This document shows, one piece after another, positions 55,061 through 64,000 of a stretch of 64,000 nt of DNA. Position 1 is the first letter of the stretch. Each line of letters starts with the position of its first letter. Under the pieces are notes generated by a model that did not search any database, was not told where the DNA came from, and saw only the letters and a program-made list of their open reading frames with translations. The stretch comes from Hetaerina americana. Its lineage: Eukaryota; Arthropoda; Insecta; Odonata; Calopterygidae. Location of the stretch: the NCBI GenBank assembly GCA_022747635.1, contig JAKTNV010000003.1:98108454-98172453 (forward strand), read 5' to 3'. The translations under genes and the position numbers were made by a program.

Positions 55061-55435
55061 AGGGGCATCGAAGGGGCGGGTGTGAAATTCTAAGTTCAAG
55101 TGACCCACTGCTCGAGTAGCCATCATAAACCAATTCACCAGTATATTCAGTCTGCACAGGTCATTGTCACCAGATTTACTGAGAGAAGGAAGAATTAAAA
55201 TGAATTCATTTTCAGCCGAATTCCCTAAGATTTTGTCAACAAACCTATTCACTGTACCTTTTATATTTAATTCTCGTCTCAGAGTCTAGCCTCAAATTTT
55301 ATTTTCTTAGTTATATTTATTATATTTCCCTACTTTGCTCTTCTTATTTTTGGTAATTAATTATGCATTAACACATCCAAGGGAATGCAACTGTATTGAT
55401 TATCGAAATTGTCATTCACAATATTTAATTTTGAT
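55061..55435. other. AT-rich DNA, no gene seen
   Basis: The spacer left of the minus-strand LINE. Nothing is recognised. Confidence 0.6.
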
Positions 55436-56385
55436 ACATCTACATCTACATCTACATAATACCCCGCAAGCCGCCGCAAGGGCGTGTGGCGGGGGGTGTT
55501 AGGTCACCAACCGTAAAAACGAAAAATACCACATGCAAAAAACAACACGGAAAATTACACCCCAGCAGCGCACACACTCATGCAAAACTCCCTCCATCCA
55601 ATACTCATGCAAACACATACACCGCAAAACAACAAAAAAACTGCACCCCAGGATACAGCACGAAAGCCATCCTAAAACACGCAAGCCAGGACACAACAAG
55701 CAAGAATGTGAAACATCACTACCACATGAAAATGCACCACAAAACACTCAACCCCCCAAAGAGACAGTAAAAGGAAGGGAATTCGACCCAACGTTGCAGG
55801 TAGCAGGAATTTTCCCCCCGCCGGGAGGGAAGAGGGACTGAAAGGGAAACTTAAAAACAGATGAACAGAACACGAATGATATCATGCGGAAAGAATGGGT
55901 TATTATAACAAAACACATAAGGTTAGTGGAGGAGCATGCATTTAAGTAGAACTAATTATTTTTTAGACACTGAGGGTGGCAAGTGGAATTTTTACTATCT
56001 ATAATCCTACAGTTGCTATCCCGTATTGTCCGTGGGAAGAAGGAGTCCTTGAGTCGGCTAGTCCTGGCATCTATTTCCCGAATTTTATATGCATGATCCA
56101 AGCGACCAATGTATGTAGGAGTACGAATAATCTGCGAGACCTCGGTGCTGAAACATGCGGATCTGAATTTATTTAATAATTTCAGTCTTGCATTGAATCG
56201 TCTCTCTTCTAATGATTCCCACCCCAAATCCATGAGCATTTCGGTAACGCTTTGCGTTTTATCGTAGGAATTTTTTACAAAACGGGCTGCCCGGCGAATG
56301 CCTTTGAGCGTAGGCACTTCAACTAAATTCAAATTAGGTCGTTCTAACGTTAAGTAATCATATTTACTGGGTCAATAGGTGACTT
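55436..56385 (-). mobile_element. 5'-truncated non-LTR retrotransposon (Jockey/CR1-like LINE), 3' end
   Basis: On the minus strand, positions 56332-55952 encode the C-terminal segment of a LINE ORF2. RRAARFVKNSYDKTQSVTE is followed by MLMDLGWESLEERRFNARL, the conserved end of this retrotransposon group just after the RT domain. The same frame remains open upstream to about 56377. It ends at TAA near 55952. The 3' UTR contains a G/T-rich stretch (55503-55800), then a GC-rich hairpin and a tail of three to four TGTAGA units (55436-55458). The hairpin and tail match those of the plus-strand copy at 4403-4458 with mainly C-to-T differences. The truncation is typical of incomplete reverse transcription. 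Confidence 0.85.
55952..56377 (-). pseudogene. LINE ORF2 C-terminal fragment
   Basis: About 140 codons remain open on the minus strand. The visible motif is RRAARFVKN...SVTEMLMDLGW...LEERRFNARL, found downstream of the reverse transcriptase in Jockey/CR1-type LINEs. No catalytic RT motif is left; a TGA lies upstream near 56379. The fragment is not functional by itself. The copy is better preserved than the plus-strand relative, which suggests a later insertion. Confidence 0.8.
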
Positions 56386-57340
56386 TAAGCTGCAAGCCAA
56401 TGTGTAACTTATGACAATTATTGACTCATTGAAATTTGAAACTTTTGAAAATAATAATTCACCTGCATTTGTAGATAAAGGCTGAATCTGGCATAATATA
56501 AAAAGAATCACCTTAATATAAATCAGTTTACTGTTATCAAATCATTTACATTTTTTTCCTTGATGAAATCATGCATTGCTACACTTAGAATTTTCCTCGT
56601 TTTAAAACCAATAAAGTAGAAAAGAATTTACCAGCACGTTTACTCCTGGGTAAACCTAAAGTAATTTACATATACTTGTGGTTATAAAGGAGAAAATATT
56701 TTGAAAAGAATTCACTCATTCTATATAATACAAACGTAAACGATATTGAAAGAGACTGTCTAAATTAGATTTACCCATCGAGATTTAAAAAAAAAATTAT
56801 AACAATAGTGGAAAAATTTAAAAATTCAACTGAAACCAATTCCTTCCAATATAATTTACATTTAGTTATATTTAATTCGTAGGTTATTCAATAACTCTGA
56901 CTATGAAGATAAGGGCTAAGTAATATGCTGAAAATTTTTGAAAGATGTCATTTATCATATTGTCATTAATTATTTTACGGCATACTGTCGGTCAGAAAAA
57001 TAGGATATTTAACCCCAAAACAACCTACTTATTAACCATTTTGAACGACAAATCACAAAAATGGATACACAAAGAGATAAAAAAGCATAAAATTTTGCTA
57101 AACAGTTTTTATTCAAACCTTGGTAGGAATTCTTTTATAAAAATAACTTAAATCCGGTCAGTCTAATGCCAATGAAAATCACACCAAATTATATATATAG
57201 TTCAGTTAAAAAAATTAGGAAATTTTGAAACTACAGGGATTACATGAAGGAGATTATGTCTCATAAAATTTGTCTACGAACGTATGATAGAAATTTTCAA
57301 TCTTCGCTCAAGAAAAGCAGTCGGTAGTTACGCAATTCGA
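56386..57340. other. AT-rich DNA, no gene seen
   Basis: Nothing is recognised on either strand. A 68-codon Lys/Asn-rich frame at 56945-57151 is probably chance. Confidence 0.6.
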
Positions 57341-58670
57341 GCTCCCCAAAAACTATTCCAACCCTTATCCAAGTTCCGCTTTTAATAAAAGGCTTACTTT
57401 CACCATCTCTCCCTCCGACTCTACCTACCCTACTTTCAATTTCTCTTTCGACCCTAAAATTCCTCCTTTTTCAACGCCATTTTCCTCCTGCTAGACGCCT
57501 GCTCCAATTTGAAAGACAGTCCCACTCCAGGAGCTCGTTCCCTTCCCTCCGGGAGTCACTTGGTGAGTACCGGGAGGGAAGGGAATTCCCAAGGGGGAAC
57601 CTGGGTGGGCTCGGAGCAGAGAGCGAATAAGAGATGGGGCTTTGAGACCCCTTCTTCCCTCCTGCACGCACACGAAAGAGCCCTCCCAGCAGAGCACACT
57701 CCCATTCCGGCACCGTGGCGAGATGGGCAATGCAGCGGCTCCCTATGGCCCGTTCCGAGGGGGCGGAACGGCGGAAGCGGGTGGGAAGAGTAAAAGGAAA
57801 ATAGGTTCGAGGGATAACATTGGCTCACCCCACACTCCCACCTCTCTCTCTCTTTCGCGGGTTCTCTGCCCCTACCCTTACACTTTTCCCATCCCCACCT
57901 AGCCGTCCTCCCCTCCCGACCGAAAACCCTTTACACGCTCCTTTCTGGCAATCACGGGTCCCGCTAGCGTGCGCGTACTCCGCGAGGTTGAGGCAAAGAA
58001 AGGAAAAGAAGAAGGGAGACATAAGGAGAGAGAGAGGCAGAGAGCGCTTCAGTCTGAAAAGGGCCATCGCCCAGGAAGTGAGGGGAGAAAAAATCTGCAC
58101 CACGCCACTTCCGGTATATGGGATTCTTGGAAGAAATTTTGAGGAGAGAGAAAAAAAAGACGGCGGGCATGGGAAGGATTTGAGCTGGAGAGAATATCGT
58201 AGTGGGGCGAAAGGGAGGTTGAGTGTCTTACTACATCCACCCCTTCAAAGTCCTCGGGTTGAGAAAGTATTTGGTGCGAAGAGGTAGCGTATTGTGGAAA
58301 ACGGCATTTTTACGGAATAGAGGAAGCATTCATAATCTAATGAGGGGGGTAAAAATGTGGGCGGAGGTAAACCGTGCCTCGTTCTCACACCACACCCATC
58401 TCAAGTTTCCCTTCGTACCGATTCAAATTCCCCCAGCCTGCCGCCCTCCAAATCCCCTCCTTCCATCCACTCCTTTCTAAAGGACCCAGCTCTATGGCAC
58501 TTGCATGATAACGGCAAGCCCAAAAGTAGACCGTAACCGTCATGGAAATCATCAACAGTGGATAAATCAGGGAAGCATTGAGCGGGTCGGGGTTTTTTCG
58601 ATGGCCGGAGTTCCCGGTGGGGAAAGCCGGGAGATTGTGAGCCAAAGGTCCGCAGACAGCAAGAAGAGAA
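57341..58670. other. GC-rich island with several short skew switches
   Basis: C-rich and G-rich segments alternate on the plus strand: C at 57350-57550, G at 57560-57640, C to 57715, G at 57720-57830, C at 57830-57950, G at 57960-58220 and C at 58370-58480. A GA-rich run lies near 58025-58050. The inverted pair CCTCCGGGAGTCACTTGG / GTACCGGGAGGG around 57545-57580 can form a local hairpin. Frames to 155 codons are low-complexity. No gene is called. Confidence 0.55.
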
Positions 58671-60412
58671 TTTAACGGTGAGGGATATTTGCCAGGAATT
58701 TACTGCACAAACACATACCCTTTTATTTCAAAGTTTGCGACAGTTTAAAAAAAGGTGCATTGGAGTAAAGTACAAAATTTCTTCATTAGTAATAAAAATA
58801 AACGATTATTTACTTCTTATATGGCGAGACATGAATAAATTATGTTTTGAGCTCGATTCACTTATTAAATAGCCTCATAGAACGTTTTGAAATGACAAAT
58901 TAGTCATAGCAAATTGACTTCCGGGATTTCAATGCACTGCATAAACGATGGGGAATGTATGCCTCGTCGGTATAATGAGACCAGTGCAAATGTAGCTGAT
59001 ATAACATTTTTTTATTATGGATCCTAATAAAATGCAGCAATCCGATTACTAAAAGCATCGTAATCGTAGTACAGCATCAAATATATATGAAAATATTCTT
59101 GAAAGAAAAATGTCACCAGGGATTCCCCGTATAAAATTCAAGTTAACGGTAAATCTGGAAATTAAATAATTTAAATTATGATATAAAATATTACTATGTA
59201 TATTTTCCATTGACATCATATCATCACATCATAAAACTGTAACAAAACTTACACGTAAACACCCCTACAAAAACCTTAGGCATGAAAAACACTTTTATTC
59301 ACAATACGTTTAATTAAAGTCGTGCTTTATTATGTCAATACATCTCTTAAAACATCGAACGTGTAGTACAGCGGATTTAGAATGAGGAAATTTTATGGCA
59401 ATAAGGGCCAATTGCACTGAGAAATATATTGAGACACTTGCTCTCAGGTGCACATGTGTAGTTAAGACACTATATTTTAGGGTATTGATCTATATTAGTA
59501 TATCACTAAGTGTGGACCTAAGTCAAATTGGAACGCACCCAAAACTATATTCGGACCAGAATAAAATAAAATCGCTGTGGTGTTTAAATTAATGCGTTTC
59601 CGTCCAAATCCAAAAATAACGTCTAAAATTAAATTCCGCCCATTGGTGTTATTAAGGGATTACTAAAGCAAATGAAAGAGCGGGCTCATGAACGAGGCAG
59701 CGTCGCGCGTCGTTTGCACAGCCACGACTACATTAAAAGAGAGCCGCATGCTTGCGGATGGCCGCCGAAGGACCCTCCAAACATACACTTACACTTACGG
59801 CCCGCCAGAATAACCGCCAATATCCCACCTCTCCCTTCATGCATTCTTCACAGTCTATTTTATTCTCGCGAATTCTAATATTGTTACGGCCCATTTACCA
59901 CTTTACTCGAAAAGCGTAAGTACCTATAGAGTGCTCGCAGGTTTTTCCTTTACCCTTGCCTCCCGAGTTCCATTTTGTGGCACACAGATGGGCCGCATCG
60001 TCACGGCTAGGGTGTAATTTTCATTCTGGATTTCACTTACTGGAAAAATATTGACACAATTAAACGTATCATATTGTTTTATCAATAATAAAACGTACCT
60101 TGTCTACCATCCTATTCATTTAGCAATTCAATGAAGCGAAATAAATGTATAACACGGGATTTTCAAAATAATCATTCTTTCTTCCTCCAGTAAATTTTAA
60201 TAAAAGTTAATCATACCAGATTCCCATGGACTGTAGCAAAATATAAATGATGTCAGTTCAAAATATTAAAAATACGCAATTGAAGCAATTGCAAATGAAA
60301 CAATTCAGTTCGGCTCATAAAAATTCTCTAACAACTGACAATTTTAATTAATAATTTTTATTACCTCAGGATGGAAACTGTAATTAAACGTGCGCGTAAA
60401 ACATTTGTCAAA
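58671..60412. other. AT-rich DNA with a short GC-richer part
   Basis: A GC-richer patch with CpGs at about 59670-60010 has no recognisable coding content. The rest is AT-rich and featureless. Confidence 0.55.
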
Positions 60413-60414
60413 TA

Positions 60415-60445
60415 CGAGGGTCATCCGGAAAGTAGTACCCGTTCG
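60415..60445 (+). repeat. Mariner left terminal inverted repeat
   Basis: A 31-bp repeat, the exact reverse complement of 61137-61167, preceded by TA at 60413-60414. Confidence 0.97.
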
Positions 60446-60575
60446 GGCCGCATGAAGTGCTGACGACGCGAGTAGCCGCTGGACGAGGTCAGATAGCTTC
60501 AGTGGCTTGTCTGCCTTCTCTGAGCCAAGTTGCGTGACGCTAGCATTGCCTGTGTTGTTTCTGTGATTGTTTACA

Positions 60576-60974
60576 ATGTTTAAAAAAATTGAGAACGCCG
60601 CCAGTTGTGAAGTGAGGGCAGTGATTAAATTCCTCAATGCAAGAAACGTTCGCCCATGTGATATTCATCGCCAATTAAAGGAGGTGTATGGAGACAATGT
60701 AATGGACGAGTCGTCTGTTCGGCGGTGGTGTCGCAACTTCAACATGGGGAGGGGGAACACACACGACGATGAGCGTTCGGGGAGACCGTCTGTCATTACA
60801 GACCAACTGGTGAGCTCAGTTGACGAATTCGTGAGGAACGATCGGCGCGTCACAATTGATGACATCTGTGAGCATTTTCCCAATGTTTCTCGAACAATTG
60901 TTCATGAAATTGTTAAACACCATCTGCATTATGCAAAAATTTGTGCAAGATGGGTCCCTCGCGTATCTCAATGA
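60576..60974 (+). pseudogene. Mariner transposase, DNA-binding domain only (132 codons)
   Basis: From the ATG at 60576, MFKKIENAAS, the frame runs uninterrupted to TGA at 60972-60974. Residues about 8-57 form the first helix-turn-helix (HTH_48 type; DIHRQLKEVYGD, SSVRRWCRNF). RSGRPSV (residues 68-73 and beyond) is the conserved GRP linker, and residues about 78-122 form the second helix-turn-helix (RVTIDDICEHF, SRTIVHEIV). KICARWVPRV closes the DNA-binding half. The DD34D catalytic domain is missing because of the internal deletion. I chose this ATG since the in-frame TTG upstream is not a usual eukaryotic start. If expressed, the peptide could bind the terminal repeats without cutting, and so could act as a repressor; that is inference. 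Confidence 0.85.
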
Positions 60975-61068
60975 GCTGGCGGCGAAGGACTATGCAGCAG
61001 GAATACAGAAACTTGTCACACGTTATGACAAATGCCTTAATTTGCTTGGAGATTATGTTGAGAAGTAG
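60964..61068 (+). pseudogene. Mariner transposase C-terminal remnant
   Basis: In a different frame from the upstream domain, LNELAAKDYAAGIQKL continues into VTRYDKCLNLLGDYVEK and ends at TAG (61066-61068). This is the usual mariner C-terminus. The deletion junction lies around 60960-60970, just after the WVPR codons, and shifts the frame, so the upstream product stops four codons later. Confidence 0.8.
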
Positions 61069-61136
61069 TTTAAAGTATCCTCTTTCAAATAAAATTTTTT
61101 ATGTTTGTTAATATTTACTTTTGTGTCTTTATTTCA

Positions 61137-61167
61137 CGAACGGGTACTACTTTCCGGATGACCCTCG
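61137..61167 (-). repeat. Mariner right terminal inverted repeat
   Basis: A 31-bp repeat, the exact reverse complement of 60415-60445, followed by TA at 61168-61169. Confidence 0.97.
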
Positions 61168-61169
61168 TA

Positions 61170-61499
61170 TTAAAGTCAATTAACTATGGTTTTAGGCTCA
61201 ACCTTTACACCGTGATCGTGAGGTTCGAGTTTAACTTTTCACGAAAAATGCAATGTAATCCGATCGATTGTATCGTTTAGGCACCATTTACAGCTATCTT
61301 TCACTCGAGACCCCAACCGCACTGCAGAAAATCAGAACACACACTACACTTCTTCGGATACCAAACTTTTCTTGAAAACCGTGTGTAGGTAGCACAGGAT
61401 AGAAACAGACCTTCCCTAGATTTAAGTGTGAAATTCACAAGCCATGTAAGGCTTATTTTGAGTTGATCGCTAACTCTGCTTATGAAACTAATTTTTCCG
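61170..61499. other. Mixed AT-rich DNA, no gene seen
   Basis: The flank right of the mariner insertion. Nothing is recognised. Confidence 0.55.
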
Positions 61500-62095
61500 T
61501 CGCTTAATATGTTTGGTATGCCCGGTCAGTGAAAACATTTTCCATAGCATTCTCTTCCATAGCCTTTGCTAAAGCAGAAGGTAATCGCCATGCGCAAGGA
61601 GAATGAAACAGACCAGCCTTAAAGAGTTGGGATGGAGGCCGAGGAGCAGAGAATGGACAGGCGGAAAGGGAACGGAGGCTAGGGGTCCTGTCCGTAACCC
61701 CTGGAATACGTGGGGGCGTCCTAAATGTCACCCGTGAGACCTTGGGTGGCATACGTGGTAGGGGAGTTAGGGGGGACAGGAGGAGGAATTGAATGTTCCC
61801 TTCGAGGGAGGCTGACGAGGGCAAACCTTTGACACGAGAGGTTGGGCACGAGGGCTTCCTCAATGTCTCTCCTTTGGGCCGATTGTCCCCGGGTGCCGTA
61901 TATGTCGCAGGTACTGCCTGCCACGTGGGGTCGACCGAAGAGATGCCGCAATTTATAGATGGCGCTCCCAAAATTCAGGGAGATGGAGCGAGTGTGACGG
62001 AGGTTAGTTGGTGAGGAGAGGAAGGCGATGGGGCAGGTGTGAGGAGAGGAAGGAAGTAAGGGAGCTGGATGAAAGAGTCAGCAGAGTATTAGTAG
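61500..62095. other. G-rich island
   Basis: The plus strand is G-rich at about 61600-62080 with many CpGs. The 155-codon minus-strand frame is Pro/Ser/Thr-rich and has no domain. No gene is called. Confidence 0.5.
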
Positions 62096-62559
62096 GGATG
62101 GTAACCACGTCAGCAGAGGCAATCCTTCAAGATTAAGTCGAGAAGAACTCACAACCTTATCACGAAATCCTTTTCTATGAAAAGCTAATTCGGCTGAAAG
62201 TGCAAGTTAAGCCATGTCTGGAAAGAAAAATGAACTTTGATCTTGAAAAATCGCCCTCTTAAATAACGCCTACGCGGTTTTTTTCATAGGTACTTGCTAT
62301 ATCTTGCACTAAAGTTTCTCAATCTCAAATGGAATTCACAGATAATACAACATCAAGTTATTCAATGGTTTGTTTGCATATGTGCTTTGTTTTACCTTTT
62401 TCGAATAGAAAATTCAGAATAGACGCCAGTAAAGCGAAAGGATCCACTGGTCACCTACGAGAAATGACAATTTAAACCTCGTAAATTTTGATTTATATTC
62501 TATTATTCAATACGTACACTAATATCTGCCACTAATCATTGAAAGCCACTGGAGGTAAA
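62096..62559. other. AT-rich DNA, no gene seen
   Basis: Nothing is recognised on either strand. Confidence 0.6.
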
Positions 62560-62900
62560 CCTCGCTGCGGGGAAAGAGCAACAGATCACCGTGACATCTT
62601 GTCACTTGAAATGATTCGAGAGGACGGTAATCCGTAGTTCTGCTCTTCCGACAGTTGTAGGGGACCGAGAGATAATTGTGACCACTAGGCTACCCTGAGC
62701 ATGCACGACGAGGTCACACGGAGGGCCCCCTAGGGATGGAGGCAGCTGGAGGCGCCCAGGGTAATAGGTTGGACTTTACGTTCAGTTAATTGCAAGCCAG
62801 TGGCGAGAGATCGGGAGGCGTGAATGAGGCAGGGAGAGGGGTGCATACGCCAGGGGAATGGCTGTGTGATGTACGTGATGAGAATGGCGAGCGTAGGGTT
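62560..62900. other. GC-richer patch
   Basis: Balanced to G-rich sequence with CpGs. It contains the tRNA-like A-box listed at 62679-62695. No coding content is recognised. Confidence 0.45.
62679..62695 (-). repeat. Possible SINE head: pol III A-box
   Basis: On the minus strand GGGTAGCCTAGTGGTCA fits the A-box consensus exactly and shares 16 of 17 bases with 1115-1131. A convincing B-box is not seen 40-60 bases downstream; a hairpin CGG/CCG near 62627-62636 could be an eroded T-arm. Read as a decayed tRNA-derived SINE or a chance match. Confidence 0.35.
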
Positions 62901-63559
62901 TCCTTACCCCACATCATTCAACCATTAAAACTAATTCTATCTGAGTAGGGTCATAGTGATATTACATACGACGCAGTAAGGAACCATACCTCGGGAGATA
63001 GCACGCCACGAGAAATTGTAATAATTACTATGTATGCATATTCAAATGAATTCTATCTAGATTATTATTAGTGTTAATCGTCTATTGTTCATTTATCGAC
63101 ATATACTAGTGAGGAAAAATTATTAACCCAAGAAGCAGTAAAAGAAAAAACAAAAATAGTCTTGTTAAACACGGAAAATGATAAGGATTAATTAGGATTC
63201 AATCCTTTCTCTATAAACTTTGGAAAAAAATTAAAAAAAAACATAAGTAACATTTTCAAATTTAATTTAATTACAATTACATGGAATATATTTCGGAATT
63301 TTTGCTTTAACTGGGAATATCCTTGATAGGAAAATAGCTTATTTTCGACGAAGACAGGACCTTCACATCATACAAGCTACTTTGATATGTGGTGGACATT
63401 AAGCCTCAGAGAGTGTTTGTGCTGGCCATATTAAAAAAGGGTGCCCTACCATTTTCCCTGCATTGTTGAGGACAAGGGGTGGATGACGCAATGAGGGGCA
63501 GGGTGAGAATGGAAATAAATATAAAAAACGATATTCAGGCATTATCGCCTGAATTATTT
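62901..63559. other. AT-rich DNA, no gene seen
   Basis: No gene is recognised. A small hairpin, TTCAGGC with GCCTGAA, lies at 63534-63553. Confidence 0.6.
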
Positions 63560-64000
63560 ATGGAAACAAAGGGTTGAATGCTTCATTCGGCGATCCCGGC
63601 AACCCCTTCTTGCGCCCCGTCCTCCAATCTTCCCAGCCCATCCCGCCACAGTAATTCAAACCTCCTCCACCCTTGCATCCATCCGCATCCATTCCACTCC
63701 AACGCCCCACACAGTTTCCAACCCCTCCATCATCCATCCCCCAGACATCGCCGCCGCCCCCTCATATGCAAACAACTGGCGATGACTCTTCTTCGCGAGG
63801 CAGCATGGAAGGGGAAGGAGGCCGTATTGCCCGTGGATGGGAGAAAAGGGTTATAAACACAAGGCCCGAAAAGGGGAAGAGAGAGGCAAAAGAGGCCAAG
63901 GGATACGTAGGGGAAAGGCGAGAGATATGAAATAGGGAGTTTGGAAAATGGAAGTTTTGAATGTAGAGAAAAAGGGAGTGATAGGAGAGGGAGCCTGGGG
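63560..64000. other. GC-rich island, cut by the window edge
   Basis: The plus strand is C-rich at 63590-63770 and switches near 63780 to G/A-rich up to the end. Frames of 85-92 codons are low-complexity. The island probably continues beyond the window. Confidence 0.55.

Larger units (their letters stand above)
60415..61167 (+). mobile_element. Internally deleted mariner element, 753 bp
   Basis: Terminal inverted repeats of 31 bp, beginning CGAGGGTCATCCGGAAAG, are perfect (60415-60445 and 61137-61167) and flanked by the TA duplication that mariners make (60413-60414, 61168-61169). Inside is the start of a mariner transposase (60576-60974) and, in another frame, its last part (about 60964-61068). 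The catalytic domain between them is absent, so the element is about half the usual mariner length. A polyadenylation signal AATAAA lies at 61088-61093. Perfect ends suggest recent movement, with a transposase supplied by another copy. Confidence 0.95.

Noticed and set aside
55486..55841. Frames of 94 and 102 codons on the plus strand
   Set aside because: They are antisense to the LINE 3' UTR and rich in Thr/His/Lys because of its skewed composition.

Overview
This is eukaryotic, non-coding DNA, most probably from an arthropod and perhaps an insect with a large genome. The evidence is the repeat content: three mariner-type DNA transposons of different ages, two copies of one non-LTR retrotransposon (LINE) with RT and C-terminal motifs of the Jockey/CR1 type and a (TGTAGA)n tail, tRNA-derived SINE sequences, and hammerhead-like palindromes of a kind known from Penelope-like retroelements. 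The species cannot be named from sequence alone. I found no credible host protein-coding gene, no functional rRNA or tRNA gene, no CRISPR array and no operon. The window looks like a gene desert or the inside of very long introns.

Layout. An AT-rich background, in which almost every long reading frame is chance, is interrupted by about sixteen GC-rich islands of roughly 0.2-3 kb (near 1.6-2.95, 15.1-15.5, 16.6-17.5, 18.3-21.5, 27.6-28.0, 31.1-32.1, 37.1-38.2, 39.9-41.3, 46.8-47.25, 51.0-52.5, 53.3-53.6, 54.8-55.0, 57.3-58.7, 61.5-62.1, 62.6-62.9 and 63.6-64.0 kb). Most of these are strongly strand-asymmetric: runs of G/A on one strand switch abruptly to runs of C/T. The long reading frames inside them are Pro/Ser/Arg-rich or Gly/Arg-rich low-complexity shadows of this composition.

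Mobile elements, left to right: a fold-back with a hammerhead-like motif (2-133); a LINE fragment (about 3250-4458, +) with a mutated RT active site; a mariner fossil (about 8706-9055, +); a fold-back tRNA-derived SINE with a 14-bp target duplication (12213-12451); a second SINE remnant (about 24700-24850); a perfect 74-bp-arm palindrome with a hammerhead-like motif and a 12-bp flanking duplication (39358-39589); a cluster of TA microsatellites with an embedded 354-bp tandem unit (41.9-46.5 kb); a mariner C-terminal fossil (about 49905-50085, +); a second copy of the same LINE (55436 to about 56385, -); and a young, internally deleted mariner (60415-61167) with perfect 31-bp terminal inverted repeats and an open reading frame for the DNA-binding half of the transposase only.

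The most interesting signals are the two hammerhead-like palindromes, which share one architecture although their arms differ in sequence; the fold-back tRNA-SINE; the domain-only mariner; and the island family with abrupt skew switches.
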